Positions 19,977-27,319 of a DNA stretch of 64,000 nucleotides are shown in pieces. Position 1 is the stretch's first letter; each line of letters begins with the position of its first letter. The notes beneath the pieces were generated by a model. It was given only the letters and a program-made list of their open reading frames with translations. It was not told the DNA's origin and searched no databases. The position numbers were made by a program, and so were the translations under genes. The DNA is from Burkholderia sp. H160 (lineage in GTDB: Bacteria; Pseudomonadota; Gammaproteobacteria; Burkholderiales; Burkholderiaceae), in the NCBI GenBank assembly GCA_000173575.1, contig ABYL01000023.1:1-64000 (forward strand), read 5' to 3'.

Positions 19977-20186
19977 TTTCGGACTCCTTCAGATTTATTT
20001 CCATTTGACAGGATCGGCCCGTCAGACGATTTGTTGAGGAGGATACGGCGGTCAGCTTGAGAAACTGCGATAGAACCGGCTTGAGAAACTCAAGTCAGCG
20101 TAGTCAGGCGGAATGGCATTTTGGTGACGCTGCTTCGATATTTCGCGTACCCGGTCTTCACAGCGTGGCGCGGCGGCAGTCAAATG

Positions 20187-20753
20187 TCAGACCAATTCTG
20201 GTCTAACCATTGTGTTTCCGCGTTTCGTGCGGGACGTGTCGCTACCGGCGTTCGTGAAGCGGTTGCACCGTGGCCGGCGCGGACTCGTTGCGTTGCTCGT
20301 CAGACTGTCGTGCGGACGCTGACTGGTGGACCGAAGAAGTTCAGCAACGGTGCACAGCCTGCTGAACTGAGAACTGGCCTGTACGGGTGGAGGTGCCGTG
20401 CTGCGGGCGCATGGTCGATACCCGATTCGACTGAAGTATCTTGCTGCGTTTGTCGTGAGCAGAAAGAGCCGCTGTACCCCCAGCGCCGCCGCGTCGCGTT
20501 CGGCTATGCCTACCAATGCACGACCCAGGCCGCCACCGCGAGCTGAGGGAGTGACTGCAACCGAGCGAAGAATCGCGTCGGTGCCATACACCTCAAGCCC
20601 GGCGCAGCCGAGGATCTGCCCATCTTGCTCGATCTCATGGAAGCGGCGACGTTCCTCGTCCGGGACGACATCCTCACTCGGGAGTGCTTGCCCAGCGAGC
20701 AAGACTCGTATGGCCACGTAATCTTCCGGGCGCGCGGGTCGGAAATTGGGCAT
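20187..20753 (-). CDS. GNAT acetyltransferase, ArsN2-like, with odd C terminus
   Basis: 188 residues. The GNAT fold is clear: acetyl-CoA loop VTPSARGGGLGRALV, then ALGVQRLFLLTTNAARYFSRIGY. The match to arsenic-operon ArsN2-type acetyltransferases runs to FSRLC near residue 134, where the family normally ends within about 12 more residues (LCP... motif). Here Pro is missing and about 50 residues rich in Ser, Arg and Thr follow, which suggests a frameshift close to the stop or loss of the natural stop. Last gene of the ars operon, 9 bases after the aquaporin gene. Expected role: acetylation of arsenic-containing amino acid antibiotics or related compounds. Confidence 0.65.
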   Translation of the reverse strand: MPNFRPARPEDYVAIRVLLAGQALPSEDVVPDEERRRFHEIEQDGQILGCAGLEVYGTDAILRSVAVTPSARGGGLGRALVGIAERDAAALGVQRLFLLTTNAARYFSRIGYRPCARSTAPPPVQASSQFSRLCTVAELLRSTSQRPHDSLTSNATSPRRPRCNRFTNAGSDTSRTKRGNTMVRPELV

Positions 20754-20762
20754 GATCGAGCA

Positions 20763-21470
20763 TCACGTTTCTGGCAAGTGTTCGCCAGACGATTCAATGA
20801 CGTTGGGATGACCGTTGCGGGCAAGGCGAGGCTCAAGCGCTCGATGCAGTAGAACACCAAGCACAGCGCCTGCGCATTCGGCCAGCACGAACCCCGGCAC
20901 GCTTCCAGGTGCGATGCCGGCAAAGCTGTTGCTAAACATCCGCCCGAACGCCGCCGCTGGATTGGCAAACGACGTAGAGGCCGTGAACCAGTACGCCGCC
21001 CCGATATAGGCCGCCACCATTGAGGATGCTCGCCCATTGGGCGCACGAAGAATCACCAGCAACAGGCCAGCCGTTGCCACGGCCTCGGCAATCCATTGCC
21101 CTGTGCCGCTACGCACTTTGGTCGACAGTTGCACGATGGACATGCCGAACATCGCATGCGCCAACCATGCGCCCAGCACCGCACCAATCAACTGAGCGAC
21201 GATGTACGGGACCAGCGCGGCACCCGGCAGCTCACCACGAACTGTCATCACGGCGCTGACCACGGGATTAAAATGCGCGCCGCTGACAGGCCCCAAGGTC
21301 TCGATCAGAACGTACAGCCCGCCCACCGTGGCCGCCGTATTGGCAAGCAGCGCCACCGCGACGTTTCCTCCCGCCAGACGCTCGGCCATGATGCCCGAGC
21401 CGATGACGATAGCCAGCAGCAACGCCGTTCCCAGTGCTTCGGCGGTAAGCCGGCTGCGCAGATCGGTCAT
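20763..21470 (-). CDS. aqpS: Aquaporin-family channel of arsenic operon
   Basis: 235 residues, MIP/aquaporin fold with six membrane helices and the two pore loops, first HFNPVVSAV and second SFANPAAAF. The name AqpS is taken from rhizobial ars operons, where an aquaglyceroporin next to ArsC lets arsenite made by the reductase leave the cell down its gradient. The gene starts 3 bases after arsC ends, and there is no arsB or acr3 pump in the operon, so the same exit route is likely here. A plain water or glycerol channel is the alternative. Confidence 0.75.
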   Translation of the reverse strand: MTDLRSRLTAEALGTALLLAIVIGSGIMAERLAGGNVAVALLANTAATVGGLYVLIETLGPVSGAHFNPVVSAVMTVRGELPGAALVPYIVAQLIGAVLGAWLAHAMFGMSIVQLSTKVRSGTGQWIAEAVATAGLLLVILRAPNGRASSMVAAYIGAAYWFTASTSFANPAAAFGRMFSNSFAGIAPGSVPGFVLAECAGAVLGVLLHRALEPRLARNGHPNVIESSGEHLPET

Positions 21471-21473
21471 CGC

Positions 21474-21977
21474 TTAGTCCTGCGAAATGCGTTCGAGCTC
21501 GGCCTGAAGCTCTGCATTGGTGAGCGTATCGAGGGGCAATGCCAAAAGCTGCAGCATGCGGTAGCCGATCGCCTGGCGGGTCAGTTCGAAGGCCTGACGC
21601 TTGCTCTCGTCGCCGCCCGACGCGTTGGACGGATCGACGTAACCCCAATGCACCATTACAGGACTGCCGGGCCAGTAAGGACATTGCTCCGCCGCTGCGC
21701 TGTCGCACACCGTAATGACGATACGCATCTGCGGCGCGCCTTGCGCGACGAACTCATCCCAGCTCTTGCTGCGATATCCCGCAGTGTCGATGCCAGCGTT
21801 GGCAAGGGCCTCCAGTGCGAACGGATTGAGGTGCCCGCTCGGTGCGCTGCCAGCGCTGTAAGCGCGTACGTCTTTGTTGAGCCGTTGGGCCCAGTGGTTG
21901 AGCATGCCTTCACTCAGCACGCTGCGTGCAGAGTTGTGGGTGCAAAGGATCAGGACGTTGGTGGTCTTGCCGGCCAT
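21474..21977 (-). CDS. arsC: Arsenate reductase, low-molecular-weight phosphatase type
   Basis: 167 residues. The anion-binding P-loop is CTHNSARS (Cys12 to Arg18, CX5R), the signature of arsenate reductases related to low-molecular-weight protein tyrosine phosphatases. The downstream VCDSAAAEQCPYWPGSP supplies further cysteines for the redox relay, and WGYVDPSNASG carries the catalytic Asp region. It converts arsenate to arsenite using a thiol relay. Located 10 bases after arsI and 3 bases before the aquaporin gene. Confidence 0.9.
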   Translation of the reverse strand: MAGKTTNVLILCTHNSARSVLSEGMLNHWAQRLNKDVRAYSAGSAPSGHLNPFALEALANAGIDTAGYRSKSWDEFVAQGAPQMRIVITVCDSAAAEQCPYWPGSPVMVHWGYVDPSNASGGDESKRQAFELTRQAIGYRMLQLLALPLDTLTNAELQAELERISQD

Positions 21978-21987
21978 GGCAACGCTC

Positions 21988-22470
21988 CTAGCAGCAGGAC
22001 GAATCCGATTTCACCGCGATGCCGACCGGCTTTCCACGCGACGCTTGCGGTGCGCAGCACGCGGAGCTTTCGGTGGGCACCTCTTTCTGCTTGCCCTCGC
22101 TGAACACCGGGATGTTTTCCAGCGAATGGAAGTGTTCCCATGCAATGCCTTGCGGATCGGTGATCCAGTGTTTGTCGCTACGAGCGTAGCAGCAGGTGGT
22201 CTCGCCATCGTCCAGCAATGCCATGTCTGCAGCCTCTGCGCGTGCTTTGAGCTCGGCCAGTTCAGCGGCGTCATCGACCTGGAAGCCGAGGTGGTCCACC
22301 CCGGCGGCACTACCTCGTGTGGAGATGGCGAAGTTGATGCGCGGATCGTCCAGCATCCATTTCGCGTAGTCGCTTTCCACTCGGGTCGGCTCGGCGGCGA
22401 ATAGCTTTGAATAGAACGCGACGCTCTTGCCAAGATCGTCAACGTGAACGTGTATGTGGAATCGCTTCAT
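21988..22470 (-). CDS. arsI: ArsI/CadI-family C-As lyase (glyoxalase fold)
   Basis: 160 residues, vicinal oxygen chelate fold. The vicinal cysteine pair Cys93-Cys94 in ETTCCYARSDKHW is the hallmark of ArsI, where it binds trivalent methylarsenicals; His5 region, His60 and Glu112 are in the expected places for the iron ligands. ArsI splits the carbon-arsenic bond of methylarsonous acid and trivalent aromatic arsenicals with O2. The last 25 residues contain additional Cys pairs (SSACCAPQ and a terminal SSCC), possibly extra arsenic or metal ligands. Second gene of the ars operon. Confidence 0.85.
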   Translation of the reverse strand: MKRFHIHVHVDDLGKSVAFYSKLFAAEPTRVESDYAKWMLDDPRINFAISTRGSAAGVDHLGFQVDDAAELAELKARAEAADMALLDDGETTCCYARSDKHWITDPQGIAWEHFHSLENIPVFSEGKQKEVPTESSACCAPQASRGKPVGIAVKSDSSCC

Positions 22471-22483
22471 CGGTAATCTCCAG

Positions 22484-22807
22484 TCAGCATTTGCGTGCAG
22501 ATGCGGTGGTTTCCAGGCAGGCCGTGCCCTGGCAGCAGTTGGCCATCAGGAAGCCCAGCAAGGCGTCCATGTGGCCGTAGGCGGCGCGGTAGATCAGGCT
22601 GCGGCCGTCGCGCTCTTGCGTCACCAGGTGCGCGTTCATGAGTTCCTTGAGGTGGAACGACAACGTCGCGCCCGGCACGTCGAGCTGTTCAGCAAGCACG
22701 CCTGGAGTCATGCCCGTAGGCCCAGCCACCACCAGCAATCGGAAAACTTGTAGGCGGAGGCTGTGTGCAAGCGCAGCGAGGGATCGGATAACTTCGTTCT
22801 CTTCCAT
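22484..22807 (-). CDS. arsR: ArsR-family arsenic-responsive repressor
   Basis: 107 residues from the ATG at 22807. Winged helix-turn-helix with LDVPGATLSFHLKELMNAHL as the recognition part. Arsenic-sensing residues are probably the C-terminal cysteines Cys91, Cys92 and Cys97, in ANCCQGTAC, similar to the C-terminal three-Cys site of the Acidithiobacillus ArsR rather than the classical CxC site in the recognition helix. No clear ribosome binding site is visible and the start codon itself lies in an inverted repeat, so repressor binding probably covers the start region. First gene of the ars operon, 13 bases before arsI. Confidence 0.88.
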   Translation of the reverse strand: MEENEVIRSLAALAHSLRLQVFRLLVVAGPTGMTPGVLAEQLDVPGATLSFHLKELMNAHLVTQERDGRSLIYRAAYGHMDALLGFLMANCCQGTACLETTASARKC

Positions 22808-22831
22808 ATTTTCAATATATTCGAAATATGG
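22804..22831. promoter_or_regulatory. Inverted repeat, probable ArsR operator
   Basis: CCATATTT (22804-22811) and AAATATGG (22824-22831) are inverted copies around an AT-rich 12-base centre, in an otherwise GC-rich region directly at the arsR start. On the minus strand the first arm includes the ATG. Size and place fit an ArsR operator. Confidence 0.6.
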
Positions 22832-23098
22832 AATAAAGGCAAGAGCCGGGAGGGAAGGCAAGCGACCGCTCCAGGTGGGTCACTGCCTGACGACGATCGA
22901 TTGGCAGCGCGTTGCCGAATTCCGTTCGATGTAGCTTCGCGATACCAGATAGCCGTCGTCATCAGTGAGGCTCCGCGAGAAGCGTGCGCGGTGGGTGCGT
23001 TCGGGCGGAGCTACCTCAAGCGTATGGGGGGGCTCGCTCGGGACGTTCGGCCATATTGGCAGTGCACAAATACGGTGACGTGCTCGTCGCCGAGACGC

Positions 23099-23502
23099 CG
23101 AGATCGACTCGCGTTTGCATCCGGCGACGAAGTCAACAGTCTCCCTCGATACCATCGGTGCTAGTGGACTGATGTGGCAATGTCCGCGGCGCCAAAAACC
23201 GGCGCATGCCTATCCTGCAGTACCAATTTTTTTGTTGTTTTTGCCGTGCGATTTCAAATGTGATCGGATCAGCGTAGGACTCTTTTGAATCGTTGCTAAA
23301 TGGACCGCTAACCCGTGCGACACGATTTGCGTACCGGTGCGCCTTCCGTTTTCAACGCAGGACCAGTACGAGCAAACCGTGAAGCAATCGTCTCAGATCC
23401 CGTTGCGACACGTGCGAGCAACTGCCTCAACTCGGGCGATGTGGAAATCATTGGCCGTCAGTTTCGGCAGAAACCAACCCGGTATCCGCTGCTCGCCTAT
23501 AG
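23099..23502. repeat. Diverged 0.4-kb repeat, copy 1
   Basis: Matches 38905-39314 in the same orientation over the whole length with scattered substitutions and few indels. Shared anchors are GATCGACTCGCGTTTGCAT at the start, GTGCGATTTCAAATG in the middle and GAAGCAATCGTCTC near the end. Minus-strand translation of both copies keeps similar residues (RVE-V--RN-I-DDCF-VCS and RTGxQ), but this copy has an in-frame TGA. So it may be a decayed gene or a non-coding element. Not identified. Confidence 0.7.
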
Positions 23503-23986
23503 CGTGTGCAGAGTGCGTGCAATGGTCGGTGCGGGTACCAAAACTCGATGCACTTTCATGCACAGTCGATTAGTGCTGGGAGGCTTACTGGATAAGGCTT
23601 TGAGCTGGAAAGTACGGTATTTCTTTACTTTCGGAGGGGTTTCTGAAGTTGCTTTGATGGTCAGGGCCGGAATCGAAAAATTCCTGCTATCGCTTTGCTG
23701 GAGCATGTTTGCGGAATTTTGCCTGTGCAGATACCACCAGAAATACCACCGGGCGTGGGTGCTCGCCAGAAAGGGCGAGCGAAAGCTTATCGGCGAACGA
23801 GGCATACTGCAGTCGGCCGAGTTCGGACCCATAGGCGACGCTCGCACTTTCATCGTCTCAATGTCGGCTATCGGAAGGCAGGCCGCCAGTCGCACCGACG
23901 TGTGACCGCGGCGGTTCTCTGCGGCACAGGGGCCGGGGGTAGGCTGCGGTGCCGCTGCCAATTGCACTAAAAGTGCAAACGACGCT
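23503..23986. other. 484-base region, presumed island boundary, no gene
   Basis: Holds no convincing gene. It contains the tRNA-Leu 3'-part copy (23662-23677), two ATACCACC boxes (23731-23738 and 23743-23750) and a short hairpin GCTCGCC/GGCGAGC near 23770. The rest shows nothing recognisable. Confidence 0.5.
23662..23750. other. Putative distal attachment site (att) of tRNA-Leu island
   Basis: CAGGGCCGGAATCGAA at 23662-23677 is identical to 41542-41557, the T-arm/acceptor part of the tRNA-Leu gene, in the same orientation; the neighbouring GATGGT is also shared, with three bases missing. On the island side two ATACCACC boxes 12 bases apart (23731 and 23743) copy the boxes at 41401 and 41413 upstream of the integrase. 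This is the layout expected for a recombined site of a tRNA-targeting integrase with arm sites. Confidence 0.6.
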
Positions 23987-24682
23987 TCACCCAGCGCTCC
24001 ACGGCGTCTTGCAGCGCGTGTACTCGAGTTGATAGAGCGTGGAATTAGGCGTGGCAGTCCCGAGACCGGGCAGAGCAACGAGTCCGGCATTAAAAGCGTC
24101 CACCGCTGAACGAACGTGATCAGCGCGGCATCCTTCAATGAAGACGATCCATGTCGGCACCTGGGTGCCTTCAGAACGTGCCCGCTTCTCCGCTGTCTCC
24201 ACCTTGCTGACTGCCTCATCGGCCAGGCAAAGGTGGACTCCGGTGATGCCGGCCATGTCGACAAGCAGTGGCAGGACGCGCTGACGGAGACCTTTCACGA
24301 CTTCCGTGCGCGACGTCGAAGGCACGTCGAAACGCACCGTCATAAGATAGGCACCCTGTCCGACACCGTCTGAATATGCTACATGGCAGATCGAGCGGGC
24401 CACGCTACGAAACGAGGGGACGACCTGCTTCGTCCACGGCGTCGGTGAATTCAGCCGGAGAAGATAATCTTGCGCTCCGAGCACCTCTACGGTGTCGGCT
24501 TCATAGAGATTGAAGTACTCGGGACCCGAGTCCAGCGCAATGTAACGCCGCCCGCGCCTGAACCCAGGGATTCCGGCGCGCTCGGGCATGTGCTCCCGGT
24601 TGTGCCACTCGTAGAATTCATCCTTCGCTTCCGGCAGCAAATCATGCCAAATCGCGACGACGCCTGTTCCAGCAAAGCTCAT
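23987..24682 (-). CDS. EthD/dimeric alpha-beta barrel-like hypothetical protein
   Basis: 231 residues. The N-terminal half (VVAIWHDLLPEAKDEFYEW followed by HNREHMPERAGIPGFRRGRRY) has the His-containing WHNREHMPER pattern seen in EthD-like dimeric alpha/beta-barrel proteins; the second half repeats a similar strand-helix plan. No signal peptide. It is the last gene of the minus-strand operon IclR-hydratase-FAH, 27 bases after the FAH gene, so it probably takes part in the same degradation route. Exact reaction unknown. Confidence 0.6.
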   Translation of the reverse strand: MSFAGTGVVAIWHDLLPEAKDEFYEWHNREHMPERAGIPGFRRGRRYIALDSGPEYFNLYEADTVEVLGAQDYLLRLNSPTPWTKQVVPSFRSVARSICHVAYSDGVGQGAYLMTVRFDVPSTSRTEVVKGLRQRVLPLLVDMAGITGVHLCLADEAVSKVETAEKRARSEGTQVPTWIVFIEGCRADHVRSAVDAFNAGLVALPGLGTATPNSTLYQLEYTRCKTPWSAG

Positions 24683-24709
24683 AGCTTTTCCTTTTGCAGG
24701 GGAGTTGTC

Positions 24710-25603
24710 TTATCGTGCCGACGGATACTCGCCACGGCTCCACGCCGCGCCAAGTGATTCCGAATACTGCACAATCTTCTGCTTTTGCTCGCCAAGTCCG
24801 TTACCGCCCAAGGTCATCGTATCGCCTGCTTTCAAGAAGACAGGCGGCTTTTGACCGAGACCCACGCCGGGTGGAGTTCCGGTGATGATCACGTCGCCCG
24901 CCATGAGTGGCATGAAACGGCTGAGATACGCCACAATATGCGCGACGTTGAAGATCATCGTGCGTGTGTTGCCAGTCTGACGACGTGTGCCGTTGACGTC
25001 GAGCCACAGGTCGAGTCCTTGCGGGTCGGGGATTTCATCACGCGTCACGAGCCATGGTCCGAGCGGCGCAAAGGATAAGCCGCTTTTGCCCTTGGTCCAC
25101 TGGCCTTCACGTTCGAGCTGATATGCGCGTTCAGAAACGTCATTGGCAAGACAGTAACCCGCCACATGATCCAGCGCGCTTGCTTCGTCGATCTGCCAGG
25201 CGGGTGTGCCGATCACGACGCCTAATTCCACCTCCCAATCCAGCTTTTGTGCGTTTGTCGGCAAGATAACCGGATCGTTCGGGCCGCTGATCGAGCCCGT
25301 ATGTTTGTTGAAGACGACGGGTTCACGCGGGATCTGCGTATCGGTTTCAGCGGCATGATCGGAATAATTCAGACCGATGCAGACAAGGTTGCGGACGTTT
25401 CCAACACAAGCGCCAAGCCGCGTGTCCGCCTTCACGACAGGAAGGCTGTTGAAGTCGAGTCGGCGCAGCTTTGCCAAGACGGCTGGTGAAACAGTCGTCC
25501 CATCGATGTCATCGACGATGCCGGTGAGGTCACGGATCACTCCACTCGAGTCAAGGACGCCGGGCCGCTCATGGCCAGGGTTGCCGAAACGGACAAGACG
25601 CAT
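24710..25603 (-). CDS. Fumarylacetoacetate hydrolase (FAH) family protein
   Basis: 297 residues, FAH family. The N-terminal extension (about 1-85) precedes the catalytic domain, where the metal site DWEVELGVVIG and the NDVSERAYQLE segment, then MIFNVAHIVAYLSRFMPL and GDVIITGTPPGVG, are typical. Family members hydrolyse C-C bonds of dioxo acids, hydrate or decarboxylate catechol-pathway intermediates, or act on ureidoglycolate and deoxy-rhamnonate derivatives. It stands 9 bases after the hydratase gene, so it probably follows or precedes that step. Confidence 0.85.
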   Translation of the reverse strand: MRLVRFGNPGHERPGVLDSSGVIRDLTGIVDDIDGTTVSPAVLAKLRRLDFNSLPVVKADTRLGACVGNVRNLVCIGLNYSDHAAETDTQIPREPVVFNKHTGSISGPNDPVILPTNAQKLDWEVELGVVIGTPAWQIDEASALDHVAGYCLANDVSERAYQLEREGQWTKGKSGLSFAPLGPWLVTRDEIPDPQGLDLWLDVNGTRRQTGNTRTMIFNVAHIVAYLSRFMPLMAGDVIITGTPPGVGLGQKPPVFLKAGDTMTLGGNGLGEQKQKIVQYSESLGAAWSRGEYPSAR

Positions 25604-25612
25604 TGAGTACTC

Positions 25613-26425
25613 CTATTCAGAGAAGAGAAAACGAATCGGCAAGATGCCAAGCGCACCAAATCCAATGTCCAACTGCCGGCCAAGCGGCAACTCGAGCGCG
25701 CCCGCGTAGGAGCCCGTTATCACTGCTTGACCGGCTTGCAGTCCCAGACCCCGTTCGCTCGGAAAATTGGCTAGCCACACAATGGGCAAGAGGACATTGC
25801 CATCAGGGTGCCGACTTTCAAGACGAACCGGAGCTTCACCGGCCGCAGTCAGACTGATGGCGAATTCGGCTGGAAGATGGTGCGGCGTCGCGCCATCAGG
25901 GAACTCCACGCGCGGTCCGATGACAAGCCCGGCATTGAACAAACCATCCGCCAGCAATTCTGGAAACGTTAGGGACGCCGGTTGCGAGTAAAGACTGCCG
26001 AGCAATTCGAGCGCGAGGTGCACATCACCTAAAGCATCGAGCACCTCGGCTTCGCTGTATGCGTACCTTCGAGGCGGCAAGTCGCGTTTTATAAAGCAGG
26101 CGAGTTCGGGCTCTGCCTTCACGGTAGACTGCACCGAGCGGGTGCTGAAGCTGCATTCGACGCTGCGGTAGATCAGATCCGCGCAGATCGGTGCGGCGAT
26201 GACCTTGCCCGCCGTCGGCAGCGCGCATTTCCATGCGCCGGATTCGCGCCCAAGGACATCACTCACCTTTCGCTGAGTTGCGAAGCCCTCGTCAACCGTT
26301 GAAGGCCGCAGGTCGACGGGCAGGCGCTCCACCTGCGTGCCTTGACGACGCGCTGCGGCGAGAATGCTTGCTGCCTTTTCATGCCACAAGTTCACTCGCT
26401 GAGAAGCATGAACTGAACTCGGCAT
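25613..26425 (-). CDS. 2-keto-4-pentenoate hydratase-type enzyme
   Basis: 270 residues starting MPSSVHASQRVNLWHE, related to MhpD/HpaH hydratases: GFATQRKVSDVLGRESGAWKC, the acidic EPELACFIKRDLP segment and the late GLGLQAGQAVITGSYAG are family patterns. These enzymes add water to 2-hydroxypenta-2,4-dienoate-like compounds from aromatic ring cleavage. The ATG at 26425 comes one base after the IclR stop, showing coupling; no better start is seen. Part of the IclR operon. Confidence 0.8.
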   Translation of the reverse strand: MPSSVHASQRVNLWHEKAASILAAARRQGTQVERLPVDLRPSTVDEGFATQRKVSDVLGRESGAWKCALPTAGKVIAAPICADLIYRSVECSFSTRSVQSTVKAEPELACFIKRDLPPRRYAYSEAEVLDALGDVHLALELLGSLYSQPASLTFPELLADGLFNAGLVIGPRVEFPDGATPHHLPAEFAISLTAAGEAPVRLESRHPDGNVLLPIVWLANFPSERGLGLQAGQAVITGSYAGALELPLGRQLDIGFGALGILPIRFLFSE

Positions 26426-26426
26426 C

Positions 26427-27233
26427 TCAGGCCGCCTCGTTGACGTGTCCATCGGCGCTTTGTCGCGGCCAGACGGCCCCCAACTTGGCGGAGGCTTCGC
26501 GCAGTAACGCATGAAAGGCGTCGTAACGCTCCGGCGGTATGCGCAAGACCGGCCCAGCAATACTTATCGTCCCGACTACCGCCCCGTCAACCAGCGAACG
26601 CACGGTCACGGCCATCGCGACCACACCTGGCTCTGCTTCCTCGACGACCAGACCATAGCCACGTTGCCTCGTCAGTTCGAGCTCGGGGATCAATTGGTCG
26701 ACACTCGTGATCGCCTTCGATGTTCCCGCGCCATTGGCCTTGCCAAGTCCGCCACGCAGTGCGTAGCCGATCGCATCGTCGTTCGACATTGCCGCGAGCC
26801 AGGCCTTTCCGACCGATGTGGCGTGCAAGGCGATGGGACTATGCATGGACGGCGAATACATGAGACCGGGCGCCGCGCCCTGGGACGCCGCGAGCCACGC
26901 AAGTCCTCCTTCGTTCACCACCGTCAGCCGAACCAGCTCGTGGCACTGCGCCGCGACTTCGTCGAGGATGGGCTGCACCAGGCCCGGTAGCCCGAGACCA
27001 TGCAGGTACCGCTGACCAAGCAAAGAAAGCTTCAAGGTCAAGCGGTACTGGGACGTCTGTTCATCCTGTTCGGCCCAGCCCTGCTCGCACAACTGTGCAA
27101 GCACTCGATGGGCGGGTCCTTTCTCCAGCTCGAGTTCAGTGGCGATATCGGACATACGCATCCAGCGCGCCTGGCGCGCGAGCAACTCAATCGCTTGAAG
27201 CGAACGGTCAACTGCTCCCTTGACAACTCTCAT
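26427..27233 (-). CDS. IclR-family transcriptional regulator
   Basis: 268 residues. An N-terminal winged helix (about 5-65; SLQAIELLARQARWMRMSD, then LELEKGPAHRVLAQLCEQGW) is followed by the IclR ligand-binding domain (about 80-255), including SPIALHATSVGKAWLAAM and GVVAMAVTVRSLVDG. It heads the operon with the hydratase and FAH genes and is divergent from the MHS transporter gene across 86 bases that hold a TGTAACA/TGTTACA inverted repeat, so it probably controls both directions in response to the aromatic or hydroaromatic substrate. Confidence 0.88.
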   Translation of the reverse strand: MRVVKGAVDRSLQAIELLARQARWMRMSDIATELELEKGPAHRVLAQLCEQGWAEQDEQTSQYRLTLKLSLLGQRYLHGLGLPGLVQPILDEVAAQCHELVRLTVVNEGGLAWLAASQGAAPGLMYSPSMHSPIALHATSVGKAWLAAMSNDDAIGYALRGGLGKANGAGTSKAITSVDQLIPELELTRQRGYGLVVEEAEPGVVAMAVTVRSLVDGAVVGTISIAGPVLRIPPERYDAFHALLREASAKLGAVWPRQSADGHVNEAA

Positions 27234-27247
27234 AATGTCTGTAACAT
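27220..27247 (+). promoter_or_regulatory. Sigma-70-type promoter for MHS transporter gene
   Basis: TTGACA (27220-27225) and TAACAT (27242-27247) with 16 bases between, pointing toward the transporter gene at 27320. The -10 box overlaps the left arm of the inverted repeat at 27240-27271, so a bound IclR-type protein could block or position RNA polymerase. Confidence 0.55.
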
Positions 27248-27271
27248 GATTCTTACTGGAACGGTGTTACA
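27240..27271. promoter_or_regulatory. Inverted repeat, probable IclR operator
   Basis: TGTAACA (27240-27246) and TGTTACA (27265-27271) are exact inverted arms separated by 18 bases, between the divergent IclR and transporter genes. Place and symmetry fit the regulator's operator. Confidence 0.55.
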
Positions 27272-27319
27272 ACAATAAAGAATGAGCGCCGAAAAGTCAA
27301 TCCAAGACGGAGACAAGTC

